Assembly: GCF_001434135.1 (NCBI RefSeq)
Contig: NZ_AZEB01000015.1
Location: forward strand, 1-64,000
Source of the DNA: Lentilactobacillus kisonensis DSM 19906 = JCM 15041
Lineage (GTDB): Bacteria; Bacillota; Bacilli; Lactobacillales; Lactobacillaceae
Direction: 5' to 3'
Length of the DNA stretch: 64,000 nucleotides
Shown: positions 41,106 to 48,910 of the stretch, in pieces
Position numbering within the stretch: position 1 is the first letter of the stretch
How the letters are laid out: each line of letters starts with the position of its first letter
The notes under the pieces: model-generated
What the model saw: only the letters and a program-made list of their open reading frames with translations
What the model was told of the DNA's origin: nothing
Databases searched by the model: none
Program-made: the position numbers and the translations under genes

Positions 41106-42437
41106 TTATTTAACCGATGGTCCCTTAGGCTTCAAATCAGCTAACTGGCCTTTGAATTCTTTTGAGTACAGGGACATATCCGAACGGTATTCATCAAGAT
41201 CATCACTCATGTGAACCGTGTAATCAGCTTCCTCGCCGTGTTCACCTTGGTCGAGCCCTAGCTTTTCCTCCTTACGGTCAACCCGCATTGGCATGAATAA
41301 GCTTAATCCCTTAATGATGATTGATGCGGCAATGGCGACAAAGACAATCGTGGCTGCGGTGGCGAGTAGCTGAATGCCAAATTGATAGAAACCACCGCCG
41401 TAGAAGATGCCGTTATGAGTTACGACCGGATTAACGGTTTTAGTGGCAAATAATCCAGTAGCAATGCTGCCGACAATTCCGCTAACCCCGTGGCAACCAA
41501 AAGCATCAAGTGCATCGTCAACGCCAATGCGATCCTTCAAATAATTGACAAAGAAGTAGCTGGCAAAGGTTGAGAACATCCCAATCCAAAACGAGCCGGC
41601 AATCGTAACGAACCCACAGGCTGGCGTGATGCCAACTAACCCACAGAGGGTCCCGGTACAAACACCCACCAAAGTTGGTTTACCACTAATGACCATATCG
41701 AGGATCATCCAAGTAACCATGGCGGTTCCGGTTGACATGGTCGTCGTGATAGTTGCTTGAGCGGCGATGTTATTAACGCCTAACGCTGAACCAGCATTAA
41801 AGCCGTACCAGCCGATCCACAAAATGGTTGCGCCTAATAGAACCCACGGTAAATTGTAGTGATTGTGGGGGCGGTCACCAAATTTAATTCGTTTACCTAA
41901 GAAAGCGGAAAGAACGAAGGCGGTTACCCCGGCATTGATATGAACAACGGTACCGCCGGCGAAATCAAGGACACCCAGTCCATAGAGAATGCCGTGAGGG
42001 CTCCAAACCAAATGGACCATTGGGTAGTAGATGATGATTGACCAAAGGACTAAGAATGCTAACAAAAAGTTGAACTTAATTCGACCGACAACGGCACCAA
42101 CGAATAGGGCTGGTGTAATAATGGCAAACATCATTTCAAAAACAGCAAAAATGCCCGTTGGAATCTTGGTAGCGGTCAACGACGTCAAATCGATGCCATT
42201 CATAAAGAAATGCGTGACATTGCCAACAACACCACCAATGTTGCCAGAAAATGATAATGAGTAGCCGATAACGATCCATAATACAATTGCCACACCGGTC
42301 ATGACAAAGACAGACAACATGGTATTGACGACGTTTCGTTTTGAAACAAGGCCCCCATAGAAAAATGCTAATCCGGGAGTCATGAAGAGGACCAAAATAC
42401 TTGATAGAATCATAAAAGAGGTATTTGCCGCATTCAT
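41106..42437 (-). CDS. amtB: Ammonium transporter
   Basis: Amt/Rh channel of 443 residues with 11 membrane segments. The twin pore His are in GGTVVHINAG and AFGCHGVSGIVG, and the Phe gate region WIGWYGFNAG is present. The cytoplasmic tail is long and acidic (GEHGEEADYTVH onwards, about 50 residues), longer than in E. coli AmtB. The usual glnK partner gene is not next to it; the next gene downstream is the AbrB-like membrane fusion. A GlnR-type box lies upstream at 42625. Confidence 0.95.
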   Translation of the reverse strand: MNAANTSFMILSSILVLFMTPGLAFFYGGLVSKRNVVNTMLSVFVMTGVAIVLWIVIGYSLSFSGNIGGVVGNVTHFFMNGIDLTSLTATKIPTGIFAVFEMMFAIITPALFVGAVVGRIKFNFLLAFLVLWSIIIYYPMVHLVWSPHGILYGLGVLDFAGGTVVHINAGVTAFVLSAFLGKRIKFGDRPHNHYNLPWVLLGATILWIGWYGFNAGSALGVNNIAAQATITTTMSTGTAMVTWMILDMVISGKPTLVGVCTGTLCGLVGITPACGFVTIAGSFWIGMFSTFASYFFVNYLKDRIGVDDALDAFGCHGVSGIVGSIATGLFATKTVNPVVTHNGIFYGGGFYQFGIQLLATAATIVFVAIAASIIIKGLSLFMPMRVDRKEEKLGLDQGEHGEEADYTVHMSDDLDEYRSDMSLYSKEFKGQLADLKPKGPSVK

Positions 42438-42624
42438 AATATCGCTTCCTTATTCTTAATGTTATAAATTCTAACATCATCTTTCGAAAAGCACCAGTAG
42501 TTTTTGAAAATGGTTAGAAAATTAGAATAAGATAAGCGATTATGGAAACGGCTTCAATTGCGCAGAATATAAGATAACGCGTGACCCGCTGATTCAATAA
42601 AAAAGTTTACGTTCGGTCACATAG

Positions 42625-42641
42625 TGTAAGTAAAAGTTACA
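42625..42641. promoter_or_regulatory. GlnR/TnrA-type operator upstream of amtB
   Basis: TGTAAGTAAAAGTTACA fits TGTNA-N7-TNACA exactly, on either strand. It lies about 190 nt before the amtB start and upstream of a TTGAAT/TCTTAT-like promoter, the usual activator or repressor position for nitrogen control. Confidence 0.65.
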
Positions 42642-42647
42642 TGTTAC

Positions 42648-42706
42648 AAAAAAATAATCAGCCAGTTTCCACTGCATTGTCATGCAAAGGGCTGGCTGAT
42701 TATTTA
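42648..42706 (-). terminator. Terminator of the NAD(P)-binding protein gene
   Basis: Minus-strand AAATAATCAGCCAG pairs with CTGGCTGATTATTT, followed by T residues. It starts 12 nt after the stop codon. Confidence 0.88.
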
Positions 42707-42717
42707 AGTTTAATGGG

Positions 42718-43359
42718 TTATGACAAATGGTTGATGGCTTCTGGAATGGGTTCATTTCCGGTACTCATTTCAATAATTTCCCCAACTGATGAATTATGTT
42801 CTGCGAGGCCAATTAGAACTTCGGCGACATTTTCAATGCTAGTTTCGTTCGTAGTGTAATTGCCTAAAGATACTTTTCCTGATCCAGGTTTATCAACCAA
42901 CGCGGTTGGCTGCAAAATTGTGTATTGAAGGTGGGTGTTATTCATCAGCCATTCGTCTGCGTAATACTTAGCGATCAAGTAATTTGCAAGTGGTGACGGG
43001 TTTTTACCACTAAATAAATCTGGTGTCAGGGATCCCTTGGAACTTAGCATGACAAAGCGCAGGATGCCCTTTTCTTCAGCTGCTTTCATAATCTTAACGG
43101 CACCATTGAGATCCACCTGTAGCAGATCTTTGCCACCAGACCCGGCTGTAAAAATCAGTTTGCCAGCTTCGGGCAATGATTCTTTAATGTCATCCTTAGT
43201 ATCGTGTAAATCAATGTGAAATGGGGTCACGTTGTCGGCTGCCGGAACCTTTTCAGGATGACGGGCGCCAGCGTAGACTTCGATATCAGGCCTTGCTGCT
43301 AACTTTGAGACGACCGTTGAACCAACCCGGCCGGTTGCACCGATTACAATAATTTTCAT
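42718..43359 (-). CDS. NAD(P)-binding oxidoreductase, NmrA/SDR-like
   Basis: A 213-residue Rossmann-fold protein. MKIIVIGATGRVGSTVV carries the GXXGXXG dinucleotide motif; YLIAKYYADEWL holds a YXXXK-like pair and LQYTILQPTALVD is typical of NmrA-like atypical SDRs. Function unknown, often redox-sensing or flavin/quinone reductase-like. The ATG at 43359 follows GGAGGATCCCC; the frame is open 75 codons upstream only because two palindromic elements happen to lack stops in it. Confidence 0.88.
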   Translation of the reverse strand: MKIIVIGATGRVGSTVVSKLAARPDIEVYAGARHPEKVPAADNVTPFHIDLHDTKDDIKESLPEAGKLIFTAGSGGKDLLQVDLNGAVKIMKAAEEKGILRFVMLSSKGSLTPDLFSGKNPSPLANYLIAKYYADEWLMNNTHLQYTILQPTALVDKPGSGKVSLGNYTTNETSIENVAEVLIGLAEHNSSVGEIIEMSTGNEPIPEAINHLS

Positions 43360-43379
43360 GGGGATCCTCCTTATTGATA

Positions 43380-43498
43380 GTGAGCGGATCCAGGCGGTTA
43401 GAAAGCGGAACATAAGTCTCCTTGAACGGAAATCCCTGGGTTTGGGATTTTCGTTCAAGGTGCTTATGTGTAGCTTTCTGCCTGGAGGAGCTGTCCTA
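43380..43498 (+). repeat. Palindromic intergenic element, copy 17
   Basis: CCAGGC/GCCTGG, AGAAAGC/GCTTTCT, ACATAAG/CTTATGT, inner CCTTGAACGGAAATCCC/GGGATTTTCGTTCAAGG. Confidence 0.92.
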
Positions 43499-43505
43499 AA
43501 ATACA

Positions 43506-43625
43506 GTGAGCGGAACAAAGCGGTTAGAAACTGGAATATAAGTCTCCTTGGGTGGAAATTCCCGGTTCTGGAATTTTTACCCAAGGTGCTTATATGGAAG
43601 TTTCTGCTTTGCGCAGCTGTCCTAA
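43506..43625 (+). repeat. Palindromic intergenic element, copy 18
   Basis: ACAAAGC/GCTTTGC, AGAAACT/AGTTTCT, ATATAAG/CTTATAT, inner CCTTGGGTGGAAATTCC/GGAATTTTTACCCAAGG. Confidence 0.92.
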
Positions 43626-43630
43626 GAAAA

Positions 43631-43669
43631 GTGAGCAGACCTAGTTTCTGTCTGAAGAAACTGTCCTAA
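43631..43669 (+). repeat. Deleted palindromic element remnant
   Basis: GTGAGCAGACCTAGTTTCTG joins the left end to the right-hand AGTTTCTG and ends AACTGTCCTAA; only about 39 bp remain. It follows copy 18 in tandem. Confidence 0.7.
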
Positions 43670-43824
43670 TACTCATGTTCAACTTACCACCTTAATTATA
43701 GATAAAAATGATCATATACACAAAGGGTTATGGTTTTAATTTCGAATACTTGATGAAGATCAATTTTTTATTCGCCGTTCCCCCCTATACTTGAACCATC
43801 ATCAAAAGACGGGAGCGAAGCATT

Positions 43825-45735
43825 ATGAAATTTCAACGATACATTAATAAACATATCAATCAGATTACGTTGATCACAGCGGTCTTAATTGGAATTGGGT
43901 TACTGGGAAGTTTATTGAATTTCCAGTTAGTTTATACCGGGGCATTTATCCTGGCATCGATTATCTCAGCAGTTCCAATTCTGCTGCGAGCAATTTCTGC
44001 TTTAAGGTTTAAAACAATTAGTATTGAGCTATTAGTCAGTATCGCCGTGGTTGGGGCGTTTATCATTGGTGAGTACAACGAATCGGCGATTGTCACCTTC
44101 TTGTTCCTGTTTGGAACTTTTTTAGAGGACAAGACATTAGCCAAGACCCGCCACTCCATCAAGGATTTAACCGAGATGGCTCCTACGACTGCAACCGTAG
44201 TCAGTGAGGACGGTGAAACGGAAGAAACGGACGTTGATTTTGTGGATGTCGGTGACGTGGTTCTGGTCAAAGCTGGTGGTCAGATTCCAGTTGACGGCAA
44301 AATTGTTGATGGGTCAGGTAATTTAAACGAAGCCAGCATCACTGGTGAGTCTAAATTAGTGACTAAGGATGCAGGAGACTCAGTATATTCTGGCACAATT
44401 TTGGATAACGGGACCGTGAAGGTTGAAGCTACCAAGGTTGGTGATGACACGACGTTTGGCAAGATTGTCGAATTAGTCGAAGATGCTCAGGATACCAAGT
44501 CACCAGCCGAAAAATTTATTGATAAATTTGCGACGTATTACACGCCAGCTGTCTTAGTAATTGCACTGGTAGTTGGCTTAATCTCACGAGACTTCCGGTT
44601 AGCAATCACGGTATTAGTTCTAGGATGCCCCGGGGCTTTGGTGATTGGGGCACCGGTTTCAAACGTTGCCGGCATTGGTAATGGTGCTAAAAACGGGGTC
44701 CTAATTAAGGGCGGTGAGGTGATGAATACCTTTGCCAACGTTGATACTTTAGTGTTTGATAAGACTGGAACCCTGACGGAAGGTAAAACGGCGGTCACGC
44801 AATTTAAAAACTATGCTGCTAGTGAAGATAGTTTAGCAATGGCAGCAGCGGTCGAGCAGCACTCGGATCATCCCCTGGCTAATGCAGTGGTTAAATTTGC
44901 GGCTGGGCGGAATATTAGCCCCGATAAATTTACCACTGATTCAGTTGATACGGTTAAAGGCCGTGGGGTCCAAGCCAGCATTAAAGATCAACAAGTGTTA
45001 ATTGGTAATGCCGCAATGATGGTGGATAACCACATCCAACTTTCGGCTCAGCAACAAACTGATTTAAAGGCAATTCAGAAACAGGGAAGTTCATCTGTCA
45101 TCATCGCAGTTGGTAATGAAGTTCAAGTAATCTTAGGAATCTCGGATGTGATTCGTGAAGGGGTTGCCGAAAGTCTGCGACAGCTTAAAAAGATAGGGAT
45201 TAAAAAAACGGTTATGCTGACTGGGGATAATCAGGCGACAGCTGAGGCAGTTGCGAGCCAAATTGGCATTGATACGGTGCACGCTGAACTGCTGCCGGAA
45301 CAAAAGGTCACGTATGTTAAAAAATATCAGGAACAGGGACATCGGGTTGCCTTTATTGGCGATGGGATCAACGATAGCCCATCAATTGCCACGGCTGATA
45401 TTGGCATTGCCATGGGTGGCGGTACCGATGTTGCGGTTGAAACTTCTGACGTTGTCTTGATGGCTTCTAAGTTTGAAGAGTTGGTTCATGCATTTGGCCT
45501 TGCAAAGAAGACGGTGGCGAATACAAAGGAAAACATCGTGATTGCAATCGGGACGGTGGTTCTGTTGTTGATCGGTTTAATGCTGGGTTACATCTACATG
45601 GCAAGCGGGATGTTCGTCCACGAAGCAAGTATTCTGGTGGTCATCTTCAATGCAATGAGATTAATTAAATACCACACAAAAACAGCAAAACTTGATCCAG
45701 ATCAATTATCTTTTGAGGAATCGGAGCTATCCTAA
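43825..45735 (+). CDS. Heavy-metal P1B-type ATPase with CPG motif
   Basis: Membrane metal exporter of 636 residues. TGES (173-176), DKTGT (312-316), SDHPLANAV (the HP motif) and GDGINDSP are intact. The metal-gating motif is CPG (268-270) in VLGCPGALVIG rather than CPC, SPC or CPH. The last membrane segment reads HEASILVVIFNAMRL, close to the HEGGT...NXXRL of P1B-4 pumps. It has no N-terminal HMA domain; a free HMA protein is encoded next. Its last codons (GAGCTATCC) and stop derive from a palindromic-element tail. Copper, iron and cobalt are possible cargoes. Confidence 0.9.
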   Translation: MKFQRYINKHINQITLITAVLIGIGLLGSLLNFQLVYTGAFILASIISAVPILLRAISALRFKTISIELLVSIAVVGAFIIGEYNESAIVTFLFLFGTFLEDKTLAKTRHSIKDLTEMAPTTATVVSEDGETEETDVDFVDVGDVVLVKAGGQIPVDGKIVDGSGNLNEASITGESKLVTKDAGDSVYSGTILDNGTVKVEATKVGDDTTFGKIVELVEDAQDTKSPAEKFIDKFATYYTPAVLVIALVVGLISRDFRLAITVLVLGCPGALVIGAPVSNVAGIGNGAKNGVLIKGGEVMNTFANVDTLVFDKTGTLTEGKTAVTQFKNYAASEDSLAMAAAVEQHSDHPLANAVVKFAAGRNISPDKFTTDSVDTVKGRGVQASIKDQQVLIGNAAMMVDNHIQLSAQQQTDLKAIQKQGSSSVIIAVGNEVQVILGISDVIREGVAESLRQLKKIGIKKTVMLTGDNQATAEAVASQIGIDTVHAELLPEQKVTYVKKYQEQGHRVAFIGDGINDSPSIATADIGIAMGGGTDVAVETSDVVLMASKFEELVHAFGLAKKTVANTKENIVIAIGTVVLLLIGLMLGYIYMASGMFVHEASILVVIFNAMRLIKYHTKTAKLDPDQLSFEESELS

Positions 45736-45755
45736 TCTATGTAGTCAGGAAATAT
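45726..45755 (+). repeat. Palindromic element tail remnant
   Basis: GGAGCTATCCTAATCTATG and TAGTCAGGAA match the right end and tail of complete copies (GGAGCTGTCCTAATCTATG, TTGCCAGGAA). It encodes the last residues and stop of the ATPase. Confidence 0.65.
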
Positions 45756-45806
45756 GGCATTAACGTTCCAAATTAAAACATCATTAAATAAATGGAGGTC
45801 ATCGTT

Positions 45807-46031
45807 ATGAGTAAAGCAATTTTACAATTAGACGCATTATCATGCCCGGCATGCATGCAAAAGATCCAAGGCGCATTAGAAAAACAAACTGGCGTTGAAA
45901 ATGTTAAGGTGCTGTTCAACGCTGCAAAGGTTAAAACTGAATTTAACGGCGAGCAAATTTCAGCCGATAAATTGTCTGATACCATCACTGATTTAGGTTA
46001 CGAAGTTCAATCAATGAAAGTTAAGGAATGA
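45807..46031 (+). CDS. Heavy-metal-associated (HMA) domain protein, metallochaperone
   Basis: A 74-residue ferredoxin-like HMA protein. The metal motif reads LSCPACMQKI (CXXC), with the beta-alpha-beta pattern VENVKVLFNAAKVKTEF and a second helix. The usual MXCXXC of copper chaperones is altered: LDALSCPAC lacks the Met. It lies between the CPG ATPase and the Dps-like gene, so it probably delivers metal to, or regulates, the pump. GGAGG sets the ATG at 45807. Confidence 0.88.
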   Translation: MSKAILQLDALSCPACMQKIQGALEKQTGVENVKVLFNAAKVKTEFNGEQISADKLSDTITDLGYEVQSMKVKE

Positions 46032-46040
46032 GGAAGAAAA

Positions 46041-46604
46041 ATGACAACTAAAAATGCAGAACAAACACCAAAGGATTTATTTGCGGCTGAGGTCAAACAG
46101 GCCGATGTCGATCACCATACGCCAACTGCCGGGGCAATGACTGGACACATTGTTTCCAACCTAGTCGTTCTGGTTAACAAGTTGCAGCAAGCTAAGTGGT
46201 ATGTTAAAGGGATGAACGCCAACACGCTGAAAAATTACTTTGGCGACCTGCTGGTTCAGGCAAATGACCAGAAGGATAAGCTGGGAGAAACGTTAATTGA
46301 TGAGAACCTATTGACGCCAACAACCCAAAAAGAATTCACTGAATACGCAATGCTGACGGAAAATGGTGAAAACAAGTATCATTCCGCTGAATGGTTGATT
46401 GATAATTTTGTTCATGATTATGATACGGAGAATCTGTTTGTCACCCGTGCCATTAGGCTAGCGGAAAAAGAAGATCGGCCGGTATTAGCAACGATGTTAA
46501 CTAAGATCTTTGGTGAAAACAATCATAACATCGCCTCATTGCAGGCCCTGCTGGGGAATACCCCACGGGCAGGATTGGATGAAGAAGACGACGATGAGTT
46601 CTAA
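46041..46604 (+). CDS. Dps-like ferritin-superfamily protein
   Basis: A 187-residue four-helix protein of the Dps family (DNA protection, iron storage). The family signature region reads KWYVKGMNANTLKNYFGDL; both His of the usual ferroxidase pattern (H-W...H) are Lys here, while the later DKLGE acidic pair is kept. It also has an acidic tail (LDEEDDDEF). Iron oxidation may be impaired or use other residues. It is nine bases behind the HMA gene, in one operon with the ATPase, which links it to metal stress. Confidence 0.82.
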   Translation: MTTKNAEQTPKDLFAAEVKQADVDHHTPTAGAMTGHIVSNLVVLVNKLQQAKWYVKGMNANTLKNYFGDLLVQANDQKDKLGETLIDENLLTPTTQKEFTEYAMLTENGENKYHSAEWLIDNFVHDYDTENLFVTRAIRLAEKEDRPVLATMLTKIFGENNHNIASLQALLGNTPRAGLDEEDDDEF

Positions 46605-46660
46605 GTGAGTAAAGTGGTTATCAGGCCGTAGTCGAATAAGTTAGGCTGTAGTGAGTACTG
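46605..46660 (+). repeat. Decayed palindromic element after the Dps-like gene
   Basis: GTGAGTAAAGTGGTTATCAG directly after the stop codon is a degraded left end of the family; the rest is too diverged to fold. Confidence 0.5.
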
Positions 46661-46687
46661 TGAAATCATAACTAAGCAAACGTAATA

Positions 46688-46742
46688 CAAAAGGTCCTTC
46701 CCTTAAAATTTTAAATTGAATTTTAAGGGAAGGACCTTTTTG
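46688..46742. terminator. Bidirectional terminator, 22-bp perfect stem
   Basis: AAAAGGTCCTTCCCTTAAAA and its complement around a short T/A loop, with five T. It separates the Dps-like gene from the convergent membrane gene. Confidence 0.92.
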
Positions 46743-46790
46743 CATTTTAACGAGTAACTTAACTGGATTTAACTTAAATTATCCGCTGAA

Positions 46791-47738
46791 TTATTTTTCT
46801 GCAACGCTTGTTTTTGAACTGTTCTCGCGTTTCTTGGCTTCTTCGGTTAAGATTCGATACTGCCGTTGTGCGTTTTCGTAAATTTGACTGGCTTCCTTTA
46901 ATTGCTCACGTGATTCATTTAATTGTTCAACTAATTGAGAATCCGTGTAAGCAGCCTTATGAATTTGGATCTGCTCGGTTAGCTTGTACGCTTTTACGAC
47001 AGCGCGGTAGCCACCACGGCCGAAGCTAGCAATCTGCGTGCCAGCGTTCCTTAGGGTTGGCTTCAAGCTGAAACTATTGATACGCTTTAGGAGTGGCTCG
47101 CTGACGTGTTTATTCCAGTAGGTGATGAGGGGGCCAGTGAAAAAGGCAACGATAATTGTAGCGACTCCAACGGGCCCACCAACTAGGAAAGCAACGACCA
47201 TGAATACGATGTCTTGACTAATTCTGGCAATTCGGTATTTTAAATGGACTAAATTTGTAATAATTGGTGCGATTGCATCATATGGTGCAACTCCCAAGCT
47301 GGCTCCCATGTACATTGAAGAACCAAGGGTAAATAATAGTAATCCAATGATTAAATCAGCGGAAACTGTCAGAAAGTTGAGTGAATTAGGCAAAATATCA
47401 TTATAAAGCTGCGTAAACCACTGAATTTCATAGCCAACCAGAACCATATTCATGATGGTGCCGATGCCGATTTTTTTGCGATCAAGAATGAGCACCACCA
47501 CAAAGATTACTAAGTTAGAAATTAACTGGGTGTTCCCAAGCCCCATGCCGAACTTAGCTGCTAAGCCGGTGTTCATCGCTGTAAATGGATCAAGTCCGAC
47601 TCGGCCTTCCCGCAAAAAGGTGGTTCCAAGTGAGAGAATGGCGATGCCGATGAACGCCATTAGAGTTTTCAAAATGACCGCAACGGTGCGATTCATTTTC
47701 TGAAGTTGATCATCATTTGAATTATCCTTATTTTCCAT
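46791..47738 (-). CDS. YczE/YitT-like integral membrane protein
   Basis: About 315 residues: five membrane segments (FIGIAILSLGTTFL, TQLISNLVIFVVVLIL, LIIGLLLFTLGSSM and others) with the signature GLDPFTAMNTGLA and MGASLGVAPYDAI, then a charged C-terminal region of about 110 residues with predicted coiled coil (LVEQLNESREQLKEASQIYE). Function unknown. The start is not certain; I prefer the ATG at 47738 because an upstream GTG (47774) lies inside a perfect palindrome near the promoter. Confidence 0.75.
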   Translation of the reverse strand: MENKDNSNDDQLQKMNRTVAVILKTLMAFIGIAILSLGTTFLREGRVGLDPFTAMNTGLAAKFGMGLGNTQLISNLVIFVVVLILDRKKIGIGTIMNMVLVGYEIQWFTQLYNDILPNSLNFLTVSADLIIGLLLFTLGSSMYMGASLGVAPYDAIAPIITNLVHLKYRIARISQDIVFMVVAFLVGGPVGVATIIVAFFTGPLITYWNKHVSEPLLKRINSFSLKPTLRNAGTQIASFGRGGYRAVVKAYKLTEQIQIHKAAYTDSQLVEQLNESREQLKEASQIYENAQRQYRILTEEAKKRENSSKTSVAEK

Positions 47739-47770
47739 ATCGCTATTAAGTAAGCATCTTTTCGTATTGA

Positions 47771-47786
47771 CCACAAACGTTTGTGG
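47771..47786. promoter_or_regulatory. Perfect 16-bp palindromic operator candidate
   Basis: CCACAAACGTTTGTGG directly follows a TATACC/TAGAAT-like -10 for the minus-strand membrane gene, a position fit for repression. The regulator is unknown. Confidence 0.6.
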
Positions 47787-47823
47787 TATATTCTAACATT
47801 CTGTTTTGGAAATGCAAGAATGA

Positions 47824-47910
47824 GTGAGCGGAGCGGTCCTAATCTGTGTTGCCAGAAGCAAAGCATTCAGAGTGCTGCACCAAGCAGAACGCTTTGCTTC
47901 GCTCACTCTT
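47824..47910. repeat. Fused remnants of palindromic elements
   Basis: GTGAGCGGAGCGGTCCTAAT joins a left end directly to a right end (complete internal deletion); next to it AGAAGCAAAGC...GCTTTGCTTC and GCTCACTC form the remains of a second copy in the opposite orientation. Confidence 0.6.
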
Positions 47911-48012
47911 TTGTTGACAAACGGCATAGATAGCGTTAAGTTTAACCTCAATCATCGCTTAGTTACTTATATGATTAACCAATTAACAAAATGCAAAATT
48001 GGAGGATTTTAA

Positions 48013-48819
48013 ATGACTGACATGGCGACTAACAAACGGGGCCTTACTAATTTTGATATCAAAGTCCTGGGAATTACGTTGATGTTTATTGACCACTTTC
48101 ACGAGATGTTTGCAGCGGCGGGGGCGCCTAATTGGCTTGACTGGTTTGGTCGCCCAGTAGCAACGATCTTTATGTTTTTGAGTGTTGAAGGGTTTACTCA
48201 CACTCACAATCAAAAGCGCTATTTATCACGCTTATTAATTGGCTTTTGGGTGATGGGAGTTGGCAATTTAGTTGTTCAGCACTTTTTCAGCATGGGTAAC
48301 TTCGGCTTAATCAATAATATCTTTAGTGATTTGTTCATCGGTGTCTTAACCATGTACGGAATTCAAACAATTGCTGACGGGCATCGGACACGACGAATTG
48401 GCCAAAGTATATTGGGGATTGTTATCATTTTAATCCCGTTAGTATTTGGCGGGCTTATTTTATTTCTCATGGGATCTCACGCTGGTTTATTCTCTAAGGT
48501 GGTTATGCTAGCCGTTCCAACACCAATTACAGCAGAAAATTCGTTCTTCCTGTACCTTGGACCATTAATGTATTTATTACGAAAAAATCGCAATTGGCAA
48601 TTACTAGCAATCGCCGTTTTTGCTTTGTTATCAACTGGATTTAATTTTAGTCAGCTTTTGACTACCAACACACAGTGGTTAATGGTTTTAGCTGTGATTC
48701 CGTTAGCAATGTATAACGGCAAGCTAGGGAGAAGTATGAAAGGCTTCTTCTATGCATTTTATCCGCTTCACATATGGGGGCTTTATATTATTGCGGTGTT
48801 ATTAGGCGTGAAGGGCTAA
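48013..48819 (+). CDS. TraX-family membrane protein
   Basis: A 268-residue integral membrane protein with about eight segments. The N terminus LTNFDIKVLGITLMFIDHFH matches the LK-IA---M-IDH pattern of TraX-family (acyltransferase-like) proteins, and RPVATIFMFLSVEGFTHT and FFYAFYPLHIWGLYI agree with that family. In conjugative plasmids TraX acetylates pilin, but chromosomal members have no known role. GGAGGATTTTAA precedes the ATG. Confidence 0.7.
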   Translation: MTDMATNKRGLTNFDIKVLGITLMFIDHFHEMFAAAGAPNWLDWFGRPVATIFMFLSVEGFTHTHNQKRYLSRLLIGFWVMGVGNLVVQHFFSMGNFGLINNIFSDLFIGVLTMYGIQTIADGHRTRRIGQSILGIVIILIPLVFGGLILFLMGSHAGLFSKVVMLAVPTPITAENSFFLYLGPLMYLLRKNRNWQLLAIAVFALLSTGFNFSQLLTTNTQWLMVLAVIPLAMYNGKLGRSMKGFFYAFYPLHIWGLYIIAVLLGVKG

Positions 48820-48910
48820 GGGGTGTCAGGCTATTTGGTTGCTTGTGAAATTCTCTCGGGTTACGATTATTTTGTAATAAAATGATTGAAAAACAGATGG
48901 AGGGACACTT

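Noticed and set aside
43360-43584. N-terminal extension of the NAD(P)-binding protein by 75 codons
   Set aside because: The added residues are translations of two palindromic elements; the Rossmann motif begins right at the ATG with GGAGG at 43359.
47824-48012. 62-codon ORF upstream of the TraX-like gene
   Set aside because: It consists of element remnants and the leader region; no ribosome site is present at its start.
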